NCBI RefSeq assembly: GCF_018343695.1
Contig: NZ_JAGYPJ010000001.1
Coordinates: 2,217,982-2,281,981 of the forward strand
Origin: Lederbergia citrisecunda
Lineage (GTDB): Bacteria > Bacillota > Bacilli > Bacillales > Bacillaceae_C
Direction of reading: 5' to 3'
Length of the DNA: 64,000 bases
The position numbers and the translations under genes are program-made. Position 1 is the stretch's first letter. Each line of letters begins with the position of its first letter. Shown here one piece after another: positions 30,014-40,272 of the stretch. Below the pieces are notes generated by a model. That model searched no databases. It saw only the letters and a program-made list of their open reading frames with translations, and was not told the DNA's origin.

Positions 30014-30913
30014 ATGACAACAAATTCTACAATAGATCAACTCGAATTAAATCCCAATCAACAAAAACCGGACACATTAACAAGAATTTTTTTCCGTAAA
30101 TTTTTTAAAAATAAATTAGCGGTAATTGGTGCGATTATTTTAGTAATCATTATTCTTGCAGCCATTCTTGCACAATGGATTGCACCTCACGACTCTGAAC
30201 TTGTGAACATGAAAGATAAATTGAAACCTCCAAGCTCTGAATATTGGCTTGGTACTGACCGCTTCGGGCGTGATATTTTCTCTCGTCTTCTATTTGGAGG
30301 GAGAATTTCCTTACTCGTTGCTTTTGGTTCAGTTGCTGGAGCGCTTATCATTGGTACGACCGTTGGTGCACTTGCCGGCTATTATGGCGGTATTATTGAT
30401 GCCGTACTTATGAGATTCGTAGATATCGTTATCTCAATCCCAAGTTTATTTTTACTAATTACGATCGTAACGATTTTTGAACCAGGTTGGGATAAGTTGA
30501 TCATCATTTTCGCTCTAACCTCATGGACAAGCACTGCGAGATTAGTTCGTGGAGAATTCTTATCGTTAAGGTCGAGAGAATTTGTACTCGCCTCAAGGAC
30601 GATTGGAACGAGAGCATCCAAAATTATCTTTAGTCATATACTACCGAATGCTATGGGCCCTATCATCGTAGCAGCTACTCTATTAGTTGGTGGAGTTATT
30701 CTTTCTGAAGCAGCTTTGAGCTACCTTGGATTAGGAGTTCAACCTCCAACACCAAGCTGGGGCAATATGCTTCAAGACGCACAAAACTATACCGTACTAT
30801 TAAAAGCTCCATGGTACCCTACATTTCCAGGCCTACTCATCTTGATTACCGTTTTATGCTTTAACTTCGTTGGTGATGGGTTACGTGATGCATTGGATCC
30901 TAAAGGTGACTGA
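30014..30913 (+). CDS. appC: AppC, peptide ABC transporter permease
   Basis: The 299-aa permease is OppC/DppC type, with a cytoplasmic N-terminus of about 35 residues, [22 protein letters not shown], and the coupling loop [22 protein letters not shown]. It forms the channel with AppB. GGGGGAT precedes the ATG. It ends the operon at a strong terminator. Confidence 0.94.
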   Translation: MTTNSTIDQLELNPNQQKPDTLTRIFFRKFFKNKLAVIGAIILVIIILAAILAQWIAPHDSELVNMKDKLKPPSSEYWLGTDRFGRDIFSRLLFGGRISLLVAFGSVAGALIIGTTVGALAGYYGGIIDAVLMRFVDIVISIPSLFLLITIVTIFEPGWDKLIIIFALTSWTSTARLVRGEFLSLRSREFVLASRTIGTRASKIIFSHILPNAMGPIIVAATLLVGGVILSEAALSYLGLGVQPPTPSWGNMLQDAQNYTVLLKAPWYPTFPGLLILITVLCFNFVGDGLRDALDPKGD

Positions 30914-30918
30914 TCTTT

Positions 30919-30944
30919 AAAGCCAGGAATTTGTTCCTGGCTTT
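30919..30944 (+). terminator. Terminator of the app operon
   Basis: AAAGCCAGGAA pairs perfectly with TTCCTGGCTTT around a 4-nt loop and is followed by a T run. Confidence 0.93.
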
Positions 30945-31030
30945 TTTATTATAATTGGCAGTCATAATCAACTTACCCAAGCCCATCATTTATCTCAATA
31001 CGCTAGACGAAGCTTGTACATTTTTATTTT

Positions 31031-31600
31031 TCATATATGAAGTGAAGTATTATTATTAAACGTTTTCGTTTCCATTTTTAGAGCTAAGACCATTCCTACA
31101 TACAAAGCCATCAGTATAAACGGAAGAGATAAAAATGCTTGATCAATTAGAACATAGCCAAAGATAAAGGAAACAAGAGCCATTGCGATTGTAAAAAACA
31201 AGTATGCTCGGCTTTTGTAAATCCATAAATATGGTAGAAAATGTGAAGCACCTAGAATGCCAATCACCATAGGGAGCCATTCATAATGTTTCATATAAAC
31301 GACAATCCATATTGGCAAATAAAATGCTTGAATCCCCCCGATAATTCCACCAAGTACTCCTAGTGGGTTTTTTGATAGAATGTTAATCTTTTGCATAGTT
31401 CCTAATAAAATCGCCAATGGAAAAATACTACCCGTTGCTAATAAATATATTAATGCAAGATTTTGTCCATCTAGAAAAAAACCTAATATCCCCATAGACA
31501 ACCAGTAAATTGCACCAGCAAGAAAAAATGGATGCCCCTTTTGAGCTTCATTAATTAAGTCCTTTTGTAGCTCTTCTAAGGTCATATCTCTATAATTCAT
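31031..31600 (-). CDS. Integral membrane protein, DUF7010-like
   Basis: The 189-aa protein has a short soluble N-terminus (MNYRDMTLEELQKDLINEAQKGHPFFLAGAIYW in parts) and about six hydrophobic segments. It looks like the DUF7010 family of Bacillus membrane proteins of unknown role; I am not certain of the family. The ATG at 31600 is taken because GGGGGG lies 4 bp before it and it is conserved-looking; a start four codons earlier is possible. It stands alone between terminators. Confidence 0.65.
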   Translation of the reverse strand: MNYRDMTLEELQKDLINEAQKGHPFFLAGAIYWLSMGILGFFLDGQNLALIYLLATGSIFPLAILLGTMQKINILSKNPLGVLGGIIGGIQAFYLPIWIVVYMKHYEWLPMVIGILGASHFLPYLWIYKSRAYLFFTIAMALVSFIFGYVLIDQAFLSLPFILMALYVGMVLALKMETKTFNNNTSLHI

Positions 31601-31677
31601 TTTGCCCCCCATTGGTTCTTTTTACCTATTATACCAAATAAATGTCTGATTGGAAGAAATATTCCAATAATAAGATA

Positions 31678-31710
31678 AACCCACTGAGTATAAAAATAAC
31701 TCAATGGGTT
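31678..31710 (-). terminator. Terminator of the ABC exporter pair
   Basis: AACCCATTGAGT pairs with ACTCAGTGGGTT (one mismatch) on the minus strand, followed by TATCTTATT, 18 bp after the downstream exporter gene. Confidence 0.75.
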
Positions 31711-31727
31711 CTATATCAGGCAATTTC

Positions 31728-33572
31728 CTATCCAACATCTGCCTCATTAAATTGACTTCTATATAAATCTGCATAAAATCCATTTTGACGAATTAATTCA
31801 TCGTGTGATCCTTTTTCGATTATATCGCCATCATTCATTACTAAAATAATGTCGGCGTCTCGAATCGTTGAAAGTCGATGAGCAATGACGAAGCTCGTGC
31901 GTCCGACCATAAGCTCATTCATTGCAAGCTGAATATTCATTTCTGTTCTCGTATCAACACTACTTGTCGCCTCATCTAAAATTAGAATTTTTGGATTCGC
32001 TAAAATCGCCCTTGCTATCGTCAATAATTGTCGCTGCCCTTGAGATATATTTGAAGCATCCTCTGTTAGAACTGTATCATATCCATCAGGCAATGTTCTT
32101 ATGAAGTCATCTGCGTAGGCGTTCTTTGCTGCCTGTAAAATCTCATCGTCTGTTGCACCATCACGGCCATAAGCAATATTGTCTCGAATCGTTCCATTGA
32201 AAAGCCATGTGTCTTGCAATACCATTGCAAACATCGACCTCACCTGTTCTCGAGATAACTCACGAAGACTAATATGATCAATCGTTATATTGCCTTTATC
32301 TATCTCATAAAACTTCATTAATAAATTGATAATCGTAGTTTTTCCCGCTCCAGTTGGACCGACAATGGCGATTGTTTGCCCTGATGTTACATTTAAAGAC
32401 AAATCCTTAATGACAGGCTTATCAAGCTCATATCCAAATTGAACATGATCGAATGAAATGTTTCCTCTAAGATTATCAAAATTAACCTGGTGAGGTTCTT
32501 CCACCCTCTCTTCTTCTTCATCCAACAATGCGAAAATCCTCTCCGCTGAGGCAAGAGCTGTCTGAATCATATTGGCAATTCCAGCAGCTTGAGCCATCGG
32601 TTGTGATAACTGTTGAGTATATTGAATAAAAGCTTGAACATCCCCTAAAAAGATACTTCTGTTTAATACGAGAATCCCACCGGCGATACTGACAAACACA
32701 TACCCTATATTTCCGATAAATGTCATAAGAGGCATCATAATGCCACTAATAAACTGAGCTTTCCATCCAGATTCATATAATCTTTCGTTCATTTGGTCAA
32801 ATTTTTCAATCGATGCTTTCTCTTGTCCAAAAGCTTTTACAACTTGATGACCCGAAAACATTTCTTCAATATGTCCATTTACATTCCCAAGTTCTTTTTG
32901 CTGGTTTACAAAATGTTTTTGTGAAAATGAAGCGATAAAGCGAATCGCGAACGCACCTAGTGGCAATGTCACAAGTGCAACCAGCGTTAGTAACGGACTG
33001 ATCAGAAGCATCATAATGATAGTTCCGATAATCATAATTGCTGATGTTATTAATTGTGATAATGCTTGTTGAATGGAATTATTAATATTATCAATATCAT
33101 TAATAACTCGGCTTAACACGTCCCCATGTGGATGCTGATCATAATAACGGAGAGGAAGTTTCGTCAGCTTTTCATTCACGGCTTGACGAAGTTCAGCAGT
33201 TGTCCTTTGTGAAACTCCAGCCATAATGTATTGTTGTAAATAGGCAAAAAGAGCGGATAATACGTATAATCCGATTAGTATCAACAGTAAATTGCTTAAA
33301 AACGGAAAGTCGATTCCCGTTCCTTTTGTTATACTCGCAAATATTGAAGTCGTTGCATTCCCGAGTAATTTAGGGCTAACGACATTAAATAATGTTGAAA
33401 AGATGGCTGCAATTGCGACTAATATTAATTGGTACTTTCGAGGCTTTAAATATCCTACTAGCCGCTTTAACGTCTTTTTGAATTCCTTTGGCTTTTCTCC
33501 ATGCATCATATGAGGAGGTCCGCCCATACCATGTCTTCTAGGAGGAGCCATTCTTCTTTGGTTATTACTCAT
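31728..33572 (-). CDS. Heterodimeric ABC exporter subunit, YfiC-like
   Basis: This 614-aa half transporter has a proline/methionine/histidine-rich N-terminus (MAPPRRHGMGGPPHMMHGEK), six membrane segments, then Walker A GPTGAGKTT (about residue 400), signature NISQGQRQLLTIARAI and Walker B ILILDEATSSVDTRTE. The catalytic glutamate after Walker B is present, so this is the hydrolytically competent subunit. It overlaps its partner by 4 bp. Likely role is export of drugs, lipids or peptides; the substrate is unknown. Confidence 0.9.
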   Translation of the reverse strand: MSNNQRRMAPPRRHGMGGPPHMMHGEKPKEFKKTLKRLVGYLKPRKYQLILVAIAAIFSTLFNVVSPKLLGNATTSIFASITKGTGIDFPFLSNLLLILIGLYVLSALFAYLQQYIMAGVSQRTTAELRQAVNEKLTKLPLRYYDQHPHGDVLSRVINDIDNINNSIQQALSQLITSAIMIIGTIIMMLLISPLLTLVALVTLPLGAFAIRFIASFSQKHFVNQQKELGNVNGHIEEMFSGHQVVKAFGQEKASIEKFDQMNERLYESGWKAQFISGIMMPLMTFIGNIGYVFVSIAGGILVLNRSIFLGDVQAFIQYTQQLSQPMAQAAGIANMIQTALASAERIFALLDEEEERVEEPHQVNFDNLRGNISFDHVQFGYELDKPVIKDLSLNVTSGQTIAIVGPTGAGKTTIINLLMKFYEIDKGNITIDHISLRELSREQVRSMFAMVLQDTWLFNGTIRDNIAYGRDGATDDEILQAAKNAYADDFIRTLPDGYDTVLTEDASNISQGQRQLLTIARAILANPKILILDEATSSVDTRTEMNIQLAMNELMVGRTSFVIAHRLSTIRDADIILVMNDGDIIEKGSHDELIRQNGFYADLYRSQFNEADVG

Positions 33573-35287
33573 GCGCCCTCCTCCTCTGTCCGTTGTGATG
33601 ATACTATCTCCTGATAAATTTTATTTTCTTCTAGTAATTCACGGTGTGTGCCAATCCCAGCTACTTTCCCTTCATTCACTACAATGATTTGATCTGCACT
33701 AATTACAGTACTAACACGTTGCGCAACTAGAATGATGGTCGCATCATCTGTTGTATTCTTCAGTGCAGCTCTTAATTTTGCATCAGTCTTATAATCCAAA
33801 GCGGAAAAGCTATCATCAAATAAATAGATTTCAGGCTTTCTAATTAGTGCACGGGCAATCGAAAGTCGCTGTTTTTGCCCACCAGACAAATTGGCTCCTG
33901 CTTGTTCTATATTTGCATGAATGCCATCTTCTTTTTCCATCACAAAATCTATTGCCTGGGCTGTTTCAAGAGCATCCTTAATCTCTTTCTCACTCGCATC
34001 TTCTTTTCCATACTGAAGATTATCCGTTATACTCCCACTAAATAAAGAAGCTTTTTGTGGAACATAACCAATCTTATTACGAAGGTCTTGCTGCGTCATT
34101 TCTTTAACATTAATCCCATCGATCAAGACGGCACCTTCTTCGACATCATAAAAACGAGCAATCAATTTTACGAGAGTCGATTTTCCAGATCCTGTACTAC
34201 CAATAATTGCAGTTGTTTCTCCAGGCTGCGCCTTAAATGAAATATTCTCAAGTACCGGTTTTTCAGCACCTTCGTAACGAAAAGTTACATTTTGGAATTC
34301 AACAAATCCCTTCATATCCGAAATTTCTCTTGGATTTTCTGGGTCCTCTATTTCTGCCTTCATAGTTAATACTTCATTAATTCTTTTTACAGACGCCTGT
34401 GCGCGTGGAATCATAATGAACCCCATCGACAGCATGATTAAAGAGAATAATATCATCATCGCATATTGTAAAAACGCCATTAAATTCCCTACTTGCAGCA
34501 AACCATTATCAATTCGAATAGCACCAAACCAAACGATTGCAATACTCGTAAAATTCATGACAATCATCATAACAGGAAATATAAGCGCCATTAGCTTATT
34601 AACCTTAATCCCAGTATCACGAAAATCTTCATTTGCCATATTAAAGCGATTTTTCTCGAATTTCACTTTGTTAAAAGCCCGAACTACACGGATTCCGGTT
34701 AAATTTTCACGTACAATAAGATTAAGTTGATCGGTCTTTTTTTGTAAAGATACGAACAATGGAATTGCTTTTCTTGAAATAACAAAAATAAGCAATGCCA
34801 GAATTGGCAAAGCAGCCAAGAAAATAAGCGATAAGCTTGGGTCTCTCGTAACTGCGAGAATGATACCTCCAACTAACATTAATGGTGCACGTGTCATCAT
34901 TCTTAAAATCATATTTAGAACATCCTGCACTTGCTTAATATCATTCGTCGTTCTTGTGATTAATGAAGCTGTCCCAATTTTTTCAAATGATTGCAATGAA
35001 AAATTTTCGACATGCACAAATAAGCTCCGCCTAACGTCTCTGCCAAACCCAAGCGCCACTTTTGAAGCGAAAAAAGACACTCCTACTGTCAGAAATACAG
35101 CTGCAATGGCACTGAGAATCATATAAACGCCAGTCTTAACTATGTATGGGATGTCACCGTTTACAATTCCAATATCAACAACATTTGCCATTAATGTAGG
35201 CAATAATAATTCCAGTAAAATCGCTGCCAGTGTTAATATGATGACGGCGATTATATGCCATATGTAAGACCTTAATGTTTTTAACAT
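33569..35287 (-). CDS. Heterodimeric ABC exporter subunit, YfiB-like
   Basis: The 572-aa half transporter has six membrane segments and an ATPase with Walker A GSTGSGKST, signature NLSGGQKQRLSIARALI and Walker B IYLFDDSFSALDYKTD. An aspartate replaces the usual catalytic glutamate after Walker B (FDD), the mark of the degenerate site in heterodimeric exporters such as BmrC or LmrC. It is the first gene of the pair; the upstream ribosome site is weak (GGATGTGA). Confidence 0.9.
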   Translation of the reverse strand: MLKTLRSYIWHIIAVIILTLAAILLELLLPTLMANVVDIGIVNGDIPYIVKTGVYMILSAIAAVFLTVGVSFFASKVALGFGRDVRRSLFVHVENFSLQSFEKIGTASLITRTTNDIKQVQDVLNMILRMMTRAPLMLVGGIILAVTRDPSLSLIFLAALPILALLIFVISRKAIPLFVSLQKKTDQLNLIVRENLTGIRVVRAFNKVKFEKNRFNMANEDFRDTGIKVNKLMALIFPVMMIVMNFTSIAIVWFGAIRIDNGLLQVGNLMAFLQYAMMILFSLIMLSMGFIMIPRAQASVKRINEVLTMKAEIEDPENPREISDMKGFVEFQNVTFRYEGAEKPVLENISFKAQPGETTAIIGSTGSGKSTLVKLIARFYDVEEGAVLIDGINVKEMTQQDLRNKIGYVPQKASLFSGSITDNLQYGKEDASEKEIKDALETAQAIDFVMEKEDGIHANIEQAGANLSGGQKQRLSIARALIRKPEIYLFDDSFSALDYKTDAKLRAALKNTTDDATIILVAQRVSTVISADQIIVVNEGKVAGIGTHRELLEENKIYQEIVSSQRTEEEGA

Positions 35288-35412
35288 GCTCCAAAATCAC
35301 ATCCTTAAAAATCTGAGTTAAGTCTATCCTATTTCTAATAATTCCTTGAGTCAATATATTTATTTAGATAGAATGAGCATCAATTTTTATAAAAAAATCT
35401 CTGCATAAAAAA

Positions 35413-35436
35413 GGGACTCTCTGTGTAAGAGAATCC
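35413..35436 (-). terminator. Terminator of the CarD-like gene
   Basis: On the minus strand GGATTCTCTT and AGAGAGTCCC pair around ACAC, followed by TTTTTTATG, 10 bp after the stop. Confidence 0.8.
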
Positions 35437-35446
35437 ATCTGTTCCT

Positions 35447-35914
35447 CTATATGATTAACAAATCTGCAGCCTGTGTCTCGCTTATGTCTTTAATGATGCT
35501 CAGTTCACTTATTAATATTTTGGATGCATCATTTAGCATTTGTTTTTCACTCGTATTGAGAACCTTGTCTTTTTGGAGATACAATAGATCCCGGACGACC
35601 TCAGCACCATCGAGCATATCTCCAGTCTTTAATTTCTCCATATTTTGTTTGTATCTTTCCTTCCACGGAAGACTACAAGTTGGTTCTTCATTATGGAAAT
35701 CAAAAAGAATGCTTTTCAGCGTAATTCTATCAACCACTAATCTTATTCCCATTGTTCCAGCTGATTTCAATGGTATCATAATATTCATCTTACTGATAGG
35801 AATAGAAATTACATAATACTCTCGTCGTTCACCTAGTATTTCTTTTTCTTCAATGGCCTTGATGATACCTGCTCCATGCATTGGGTAAAACACTTTATCA
35901 CCAATTTGAAACAA
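35447..35914 (-). CDS. CarD/CdnL-like RNA polymerase-binding regulator, YdeB type
   Basis: The 155-aa protein starts with a CarD/TRCF RNA-polymerase interaction domain (MFQIGDKVFYPMHGAGIIKAIEEKEI in parts), followed by a helical C-terminal DNA-binding part with LPWKERYKQNMEKLKTGD. CarD-like proteins bind the RNA polymerase beta subunit and stabilise open complexes. The start is the TTG at 35914, 7 bp after AGGAG; a longer in-frame start has no support. A good sigma-A promoter lies upstream. Confidence 0.88.
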   Translation of the reverse strand: MFQIGDKVFYPMHGAGIIKAIEEKEILGERREYYVISIPISKMNIMIPLKSAGTMGIRLVVDRITLKSILFDFHNEEPTCSLPWKERYKQNMEKLKTGDMLDGAEVVRDLLYLQKDKVLNTSEKQMLNDASKILISELSIIKDISETQAADLLII

Positions 35915-35980
35915 TTCATCACTCCTAAATTCTCGATATATTAAGCTTAACACTTAATGAAAATTTAAGCAAATATATTA

Positions 35981-36009
35981 ATATAACACCTCTTAACCAT
36001 TATAGTCAA
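35981..36009 (-). promoter_or_regulatory. Sigma-A promoter of the CarD-like gene
   Basis: TTGACT, 17 bp, TTATAT on the minus strand, about 66 bp before the TTG start. Confidence 0.75.
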
Positions 36010-36058
36010 TACTTTCATTGCAAAAAAATGCTTTTTTTCCAATTGTAAAAGACAAAAA

Positions 36059-36086
36059 AGAACCTTGGTATGATACCCAAGGTTCT
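36059..36086 (-). terminator. Terminator of the lacI-type sugar ABC operon
   Basis: AGAACCTTGG pairs perfectly with CCAAGGTTCT on the minus strand and is followed by TTTTTTGTC, 14 bp after the permease stop. Confidence 0.93.
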
Positions 36087-36100
36087 CGGTAATAAAGTAG

Positions 36101-36982
36101 TCAACCTTTAATCCCGGTTAACGCTACCCCTTCAATAATTTGCTTTTGTGCAATAATGTAAATGACCAATACAGGGATAATCGAAATCGTTGAACCAGCC
36201 ATCATAAGAGCCCAATCCGTTACATAAAGTCCTTTAAAATAGTTCAATAGTAAAGGAACTGTAAAGAGCTCTGGTGTCGTTAAATAGATCAATGGCTCAA
36301 GGAAGTTATTCCACGACCCCATAAAAATGAAGATACCGACAGCAGCCAAGGCTGGTTTAATTAAAGGAAGAATAACACTCCAATAAATTCTAACCGGACT
36401 TGCACCATCCATTACAGCCGCTTCTTCCAATTCATTCGGAATCCCCATTATGAATTGCCTTAATAAAAATACAGCAAACGCGTTAAACAATGCACCTGGG
36501 ACAATGAGTGGCAAATGTGTATCCAGCCAGCCAATAGAATCCATAATCATAAATGTAGGAATCATCGTAACTTGCTTCGGAATCATCATCGTAGCCAAGA
36601 AGAAGACAAATAACAAATTCGATCCCCGGAAGCGAATTTTAGCAAATGCGTACGCAGCCATGGAGCCGGTAAATAATTGGAAACCTACTACTAAAATAGT
36701 AATATAAAAGCTATTCCAATATGCCAATCCAAATGGCATTGCCTGTAACGAGGCAGGATAATTCGACCAAACAAATGGTTTTGGAATAAACTCTGGAGGG
36801 ACAATAAAGATTTGTGATATATCTTTTAATGAACTGCTAATTGTCCACAAGAATGGAAAAACCATTATTAACGAACCTGCTATAATAGCTAAATGTAACA
36901 AGAGCGTTGAAAACTTAAATTTGAATTTCTTTTTTCTAACAACCACTGGACCTTTATTTAATTCAACTGTACTAGCCTTCAT
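36101..36982 (-). CDS. Sugar ABC transporter permease, MalG type
   Basis: The 293-aa permease has about six membrane segments and the coupling motif ELEEAAVMDGASPVRIYWSVILPLIKPAL (EAA motif, about residues 190-215), which contacts the ATPase. It pairs with the MalF-type permease, which it overlaps by 11 bp. No ATPase gene is in the operon. The substrate is probably an alpha-galactoside or related oligosaccharide, judged only from the nearby GH4 gene. Confidence 0.92.
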   Translation of the reverse strand: MKASTVELNKGPVVVRKKKFKFKFSTLLLHLAIIAGSLIMVFPFLWTISSSLKDISQIFIVPPEFIPKPFVWSNYPASLQAMPFGLAYWNSFYITILVVGFQLFTGSMAAYAFAKIRFRGSNLLFVFFLATMMIPKQVTMIPTFMIMDSIGWLDTHLPLIVPGALFNAFAVFLLRQFIMGIPNELEEAAVMDGASPVRIYWSVILPLIKPALAAVGIFIFMGSWNNFLEPLIYLTTPELFTVPLLLNYFKGLYVTDWALMMAGSTISIIPVLVIYIIAQKQIIEGVALTGIKG

Positions 36983-37841
36983 AATGAACCCACCTTTTAG
37001 AAACTCTAAATTGAATGAGTGTAAAGATTAAGATGATGACAAACAAAATCATTGCCACCGCGGAGCTTTCCCCCCATTTAAAATTCCTAAAGCCGGTTTC
37101 ATATACATGGAATACTAGAGTGTAGCTCGATTTTGCCGGGCCCCCACCTGTCATAACGAAGGCTTGGTCGAAAACTTGAAACGAGCCTATAAGGGACATG
37201 ATTGAGACGAAAAAAGTAGTTGGTGAAATAAGCGGCAATGTAATATGTCTAAATTTTTGAAACTTAGAGGCTCCATCAATTTCTGCCGCTTCATAATAAC
37301 TATTGGAAACACCTTGCAGTCCTGCAAGAAAAATGACCATATTATATCCAACTGACCACCAAATACTAAGTATGGCGATTGAAATCATGACTAATCTTGT
37401 ATCCGTTAGCCATTGTGGTCCTTCAATTCCAATATAGCCGAGAAATTGATTTAAAATTCCGAAGTCACCATTTAAAATCCACATCCAAATGACACCAATT
37501 GAAACCGAGCTTGTAACGACGGGCATAAAAAAGAAAACACGATATAATTCCTTACCTTTAATTCTATTTAAAGCAAGAGCAAGTAGGAGTGATAATGCTA
37601 CACCAACTGGAATAGTAAGGATCGTGTAAAGTGTTGTATTCCATAAAGCTTTCCAAAACACTGGATTTTGAAACTGACCAATAAAGTTACCTAATCCTAC
37701 AAATGTTTTAGCCCCAAATCCATCCCATTTCATAAAACTTAGAACAAGTGCAAACACAAGTGGAATAAGTGAAAAAACAAGAAGACCGATTAATTGCGGC
37801 GTTAAAAAGAAATATCCCCAAAAAGTATTATTCTTCCTCAT
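36972..37841 (-). CDS. Sugar ABC transporter permease, MalF type
   Basis: The 289-aa permease has about six membrane segments, an N-terminal FLTPQLIGLLVFSLIPLVFALVLSF block and the EAA coupling motif YYEAAEIDGASKFQKFRHITLPLISP near residue 205. GAGAGGGTGAG precedes the ATG. It lies 72 bp downstream of the solute-binding protein. Confidence 0.92.
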   Translation of the reverse strand: MRKNNTFWGYFFLTPQLIGLLVFSLIPLVFALVLSFMKWDGFGAKTFVGLGNFIGQFQNPVFWKALWNTTLYTILTIPVGVALSLLLALALNRIKGKELYRVFFFMPVVTSSVSIGVIWMWILNGDFGILNQFLGYIGIEGPQWLTDTRLVMISIAILSIWWSVGYNMVIFLAGLQGVSNSYYEAAEIDGASKFQKFRHITLPLISPTTFFVSIMSLIGSFQVFDQAFVMTGGGPAKSSYTLVFHVYETGFRNFKWGESSAVAMILFVIILIFTLIQFRVSKRWVHYEG

Positions 37842-37913
37842 AAACTCACCCTCTCAAACTATTGAAAGAAAGGGTAGAATCCCCTTTCTTTCAATTTTTC
37901 ATCTTGATGTTAA

Positions 37914-39215
37914 TTACTTGGACCTATGCTCAGCGATCTTCTCTTTTGCCTTTTTCGATACTTCTGCAATTGTTTTATCTGCATCTTGTTTTCCAAGATA
38001 CATTAATTCCATGATATCGCGTAATTCTTGTTCCAAGCCTGGAATTTGAACTTGCTTATCTTCAACAACACCTATTTCACGAGCATCAATTAAATATTTT
38101 GCATGTTCTGGAATCGCATCGTCTGTGATTAATTCGTCAACACCATTTACAGATGGAACGGCATTTCCGTTACCAGTAAGTCGGGCTTTTTGTCCTTCAG
38201 CTGAAGTATAGAAAGACATAAATTTCATTGCTTCTTCCACATGCTTGGAATCTTTTGCAACTGACATATAAGCAATCGCAATCGCAGCAGGCTCCATTTT
38301 GTTCCCAGTGTTTGTTGGCCATGGAATATAATCAAATTCAAGTGTTTTGTTTTCACTGAACATTGGAGTTAACCAACGGCCAGCTGCTACAAAGCCAACT
38401 TGGTTGGACATAAACATTGCGTCTGCACCTTGTCCTTTAGGTAGTGAACCCGCATATGTGAAGTTACCTTTTTTAATGTTTCTTTCAAGGAATTTAAATG
38501 CTTCTTGAGCTTGTGGATTATCTTCTAAAATAAAGTCTCCATTATCATCGTATAATTGTCCGCCATTGGACCAAGCCCATGAGAATAAGTGTGCAGTCCA
38601 ACCATCCGCAACAAAACCTTTGTTTCCAGCTGCATTGATTTTTCCAGTCATGTCTTCAAATGCTTGCCAATTCCATTCGCCAGCATCATAAAGCTCTTGA
38701 GGTGATTTATCGATACCTGCATCAGCAAGAACCTTTTTGTTATAGTACATGACTAACGGATTATTATCGACAGAAACACCGTATATTTTTCCATCTTTAC
38801 GAGCAGCTCCCCATAATCCGTCTGCAAAGTCACTAGCTTTTACATAACTTGCAGAACTATCAAGGAACTCCGTTAAATCCGCAATTTTACCAGTTTCAAC
38901 GAGTTTTGGCATCGTATTGTCACCGACATAGAAAATGTCATGTGATTTACCAGCAGATAGCTCTGTTAATAGTTTTTCCTCATAGTTATCGCCCGGTACA
39001 GGGACTAATTTGATCTTTACGTCTGGATTAAGCTTCTCATACGCATCAAGACCTTTTTGATACACTTTTATTTCAGCAGGGTTCCCCCATGCAGCCATTG
39101 ATAACTCTACCTTTTTCCCGGAACCGCCAGATTTACTTCCACCACAGCCGGAAACTACTAACAACAAAATAAGAAACATCGGTATAACTTTAAACAACGT
39201 CCATTTCTTTTTCAT
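37914..39215 (-). CDS. Sugar-binding lipoprotein (family 1 SBP)
   Basis: The 433-aa extracytoplasmic binding protein has a lipoprotein signal with VSGC (Cys24). The body matches MsmE/MalE-like proteins, with MAAWGNPAEIKVYQKGLDAYEKLNPDVKI near the N-terminus and VAAGRWLTPMFSENKTLEFDYIPWP in the centre. AGGGGGATTTCTG precedes the ATG. It lies 28 bp after lacI, so regulator and transporter share a transcript. Confidence 0.92.
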   Translation of the reverse strand: MKKKWTLFKVIPMFLILLLVVSGCGGSKSGGSGKKVELSMAAWGNPAEIKVYQKGLDAYEKLNPDVKIKLVPVPGDNYEEKLLTELSAGKSHDIFYVGDNTMPKLVETGKIADLTEFLDSSASYVKASDFADGLWGAARKDGKIYGVSVDNNPLVMYYNKKVLADAGIDKSPQELYDAGEWNWQAFEDMTGKINAAGNKGFVADGWTAHLFSWAWSNGGQLYDDNGDFILEDNPQAQEAFKFLERNIKKGNFTYAGSLPKGQGADAMFMSNQVGFVAAGRWLTPMFSENKTLEFDYIPWPTNTGNKMEPAAIAIAYMSVAKDSKHVEEAMKFMSFYTSAEGQKARLTGNGNAVPSVNGVDELITDDAIPEHAKYLIDAREIGVVEDKQVQIPGLEQELRDIMELMYLGKQDADKTIAEVSKKAKEKIAEHRSK

Positions 39216-39243
39216 TCAGAAATCCCCCTAGTTTATTTTTGAT

Positions 39244-40233
39244 TTAGCTTGATTCCCTTGCAATTAGTTCTAATGGAAGTTCGTAAATTTTTGCTGTAGT
39301 TTTCTCTTCATTTGAAAGTAAGTTGATCATAACTTCCATCGTTTTTGCTCCAATTTCTTTAATAGGTTGACGAATTGTTGTAAGAGCCGGTTCTATCACT
39401 TCTGATATTGGCTGATCATCAAAACCAACGACGGCAATATCTTCTGGAACTCTTAATCCCAATTTCTTTGCCTCGGAAATGATTCCGGCGGCTACTTCGT
39501 CGCTCCCAGTAAATAGAGCATTAGGTTTATCTGCCATTTTGGCAATTTCATTCATAATTCTTCTGCCGTCTTCAATAGAGAAGGCGCTTTCAAACAGCCA
39601 GTTATTATTCACAGACAATCCTGATTCTGTCATGGCTTGTTCAAAACCAAAAAAACGATCGTGTGCAAGTCCACTTAGGATTCCACCCCAACAATAACCG
39701 ATTTTCGTGTACCCTTGATTAAGCAAATATGAGGTTCCCATATACCCTCCTTGAAGTTGGTTTAAACGGACGGAAGGTACATTTGCTTTTGCGCTATATT
39801 CATTGCAGAGAACAATGGGGCCACTCCAAATAACTGCTTCAATTACTTCCCAGCCGTTTTCAATTGATGTCATTATAACGCCATCAACCTGCTTTGTTTT
39901 CAAATACCGTAAGAATTCTAATTCTCTTTTCTTATCATATTTAGTATTACAGATTAATATTTGCAAGCCATTTTCAGCAGCTTTTTCTTCTATACTTTCA
40001 ACTAAATATGCAAAGAAAGGATTTGTCAGTTTTGGGACCAAGACGGCTATGATATTAGTTTTCTGCTTCCTCAAATTTTGTGCTGCAGAATTAGGTATGT
40101 ACCCTAAATCCCGCATGGCTTTCAAAACCAATTCTTTTTTAGCATCTGAAACATACGGATGATTGTTAATTACTCTAGATACAGTCGCTCTTGATAGTCC
40201 AGCTAGTCTAGCAACGTCGGAAATTGTCGGCAT
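39244..40233 (-). CDS. LacI-family transcription regulator
   Basis: The 329-aa repressor begins with a LacI helix-turn-helix, MPTISDVARLAGLSRATVSR, followed by the hinge helix region and a periplasmic-binding-like sensor domain ending IRQPIKEIGAKTMEVMINLL. The ATG at 40233 is preceded by GGAGGAGG; an upstream in-frame start is rejected. A 16-bp palindromic operator and a cre lie in the leader, so the gene is probably self-regulated together with the transporter genes downstream. Confidence 0.93.
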   Translation of the reverse strand: MPTISDVARLAGLSRATVSRVINNHPYVSDAKKELVLKAMRDLGYIPNSAAQNLRKQKTNIIAVLVPKLTNPFFAYLVESIEEKAAENGLQILICNTKYDKKRELEFLRYLKTKQVDGVIMTSIENGWEVIEAVIWSGPIVLCNEYSAKANVPSVRLNQLQGGYMGTSYLLNQGYTKIGYCWGGILSGLAHDRFFGFEQAMTESGLSVNNNWLFESAFSIEDGRRIMNEIAKMADKPNALFTGSDEVAAGIISEAKKLGLRVPEDIAVVGFDDQPISEVIEPALTTIRQPIKEIGAKTMEVMINLLSNEEKTTAKIYELPLELIARESS

Positions 40234-40272
40234 ATTCCTCCTCCCTGCGAAATAAAATCTGAAACCCAAAAC

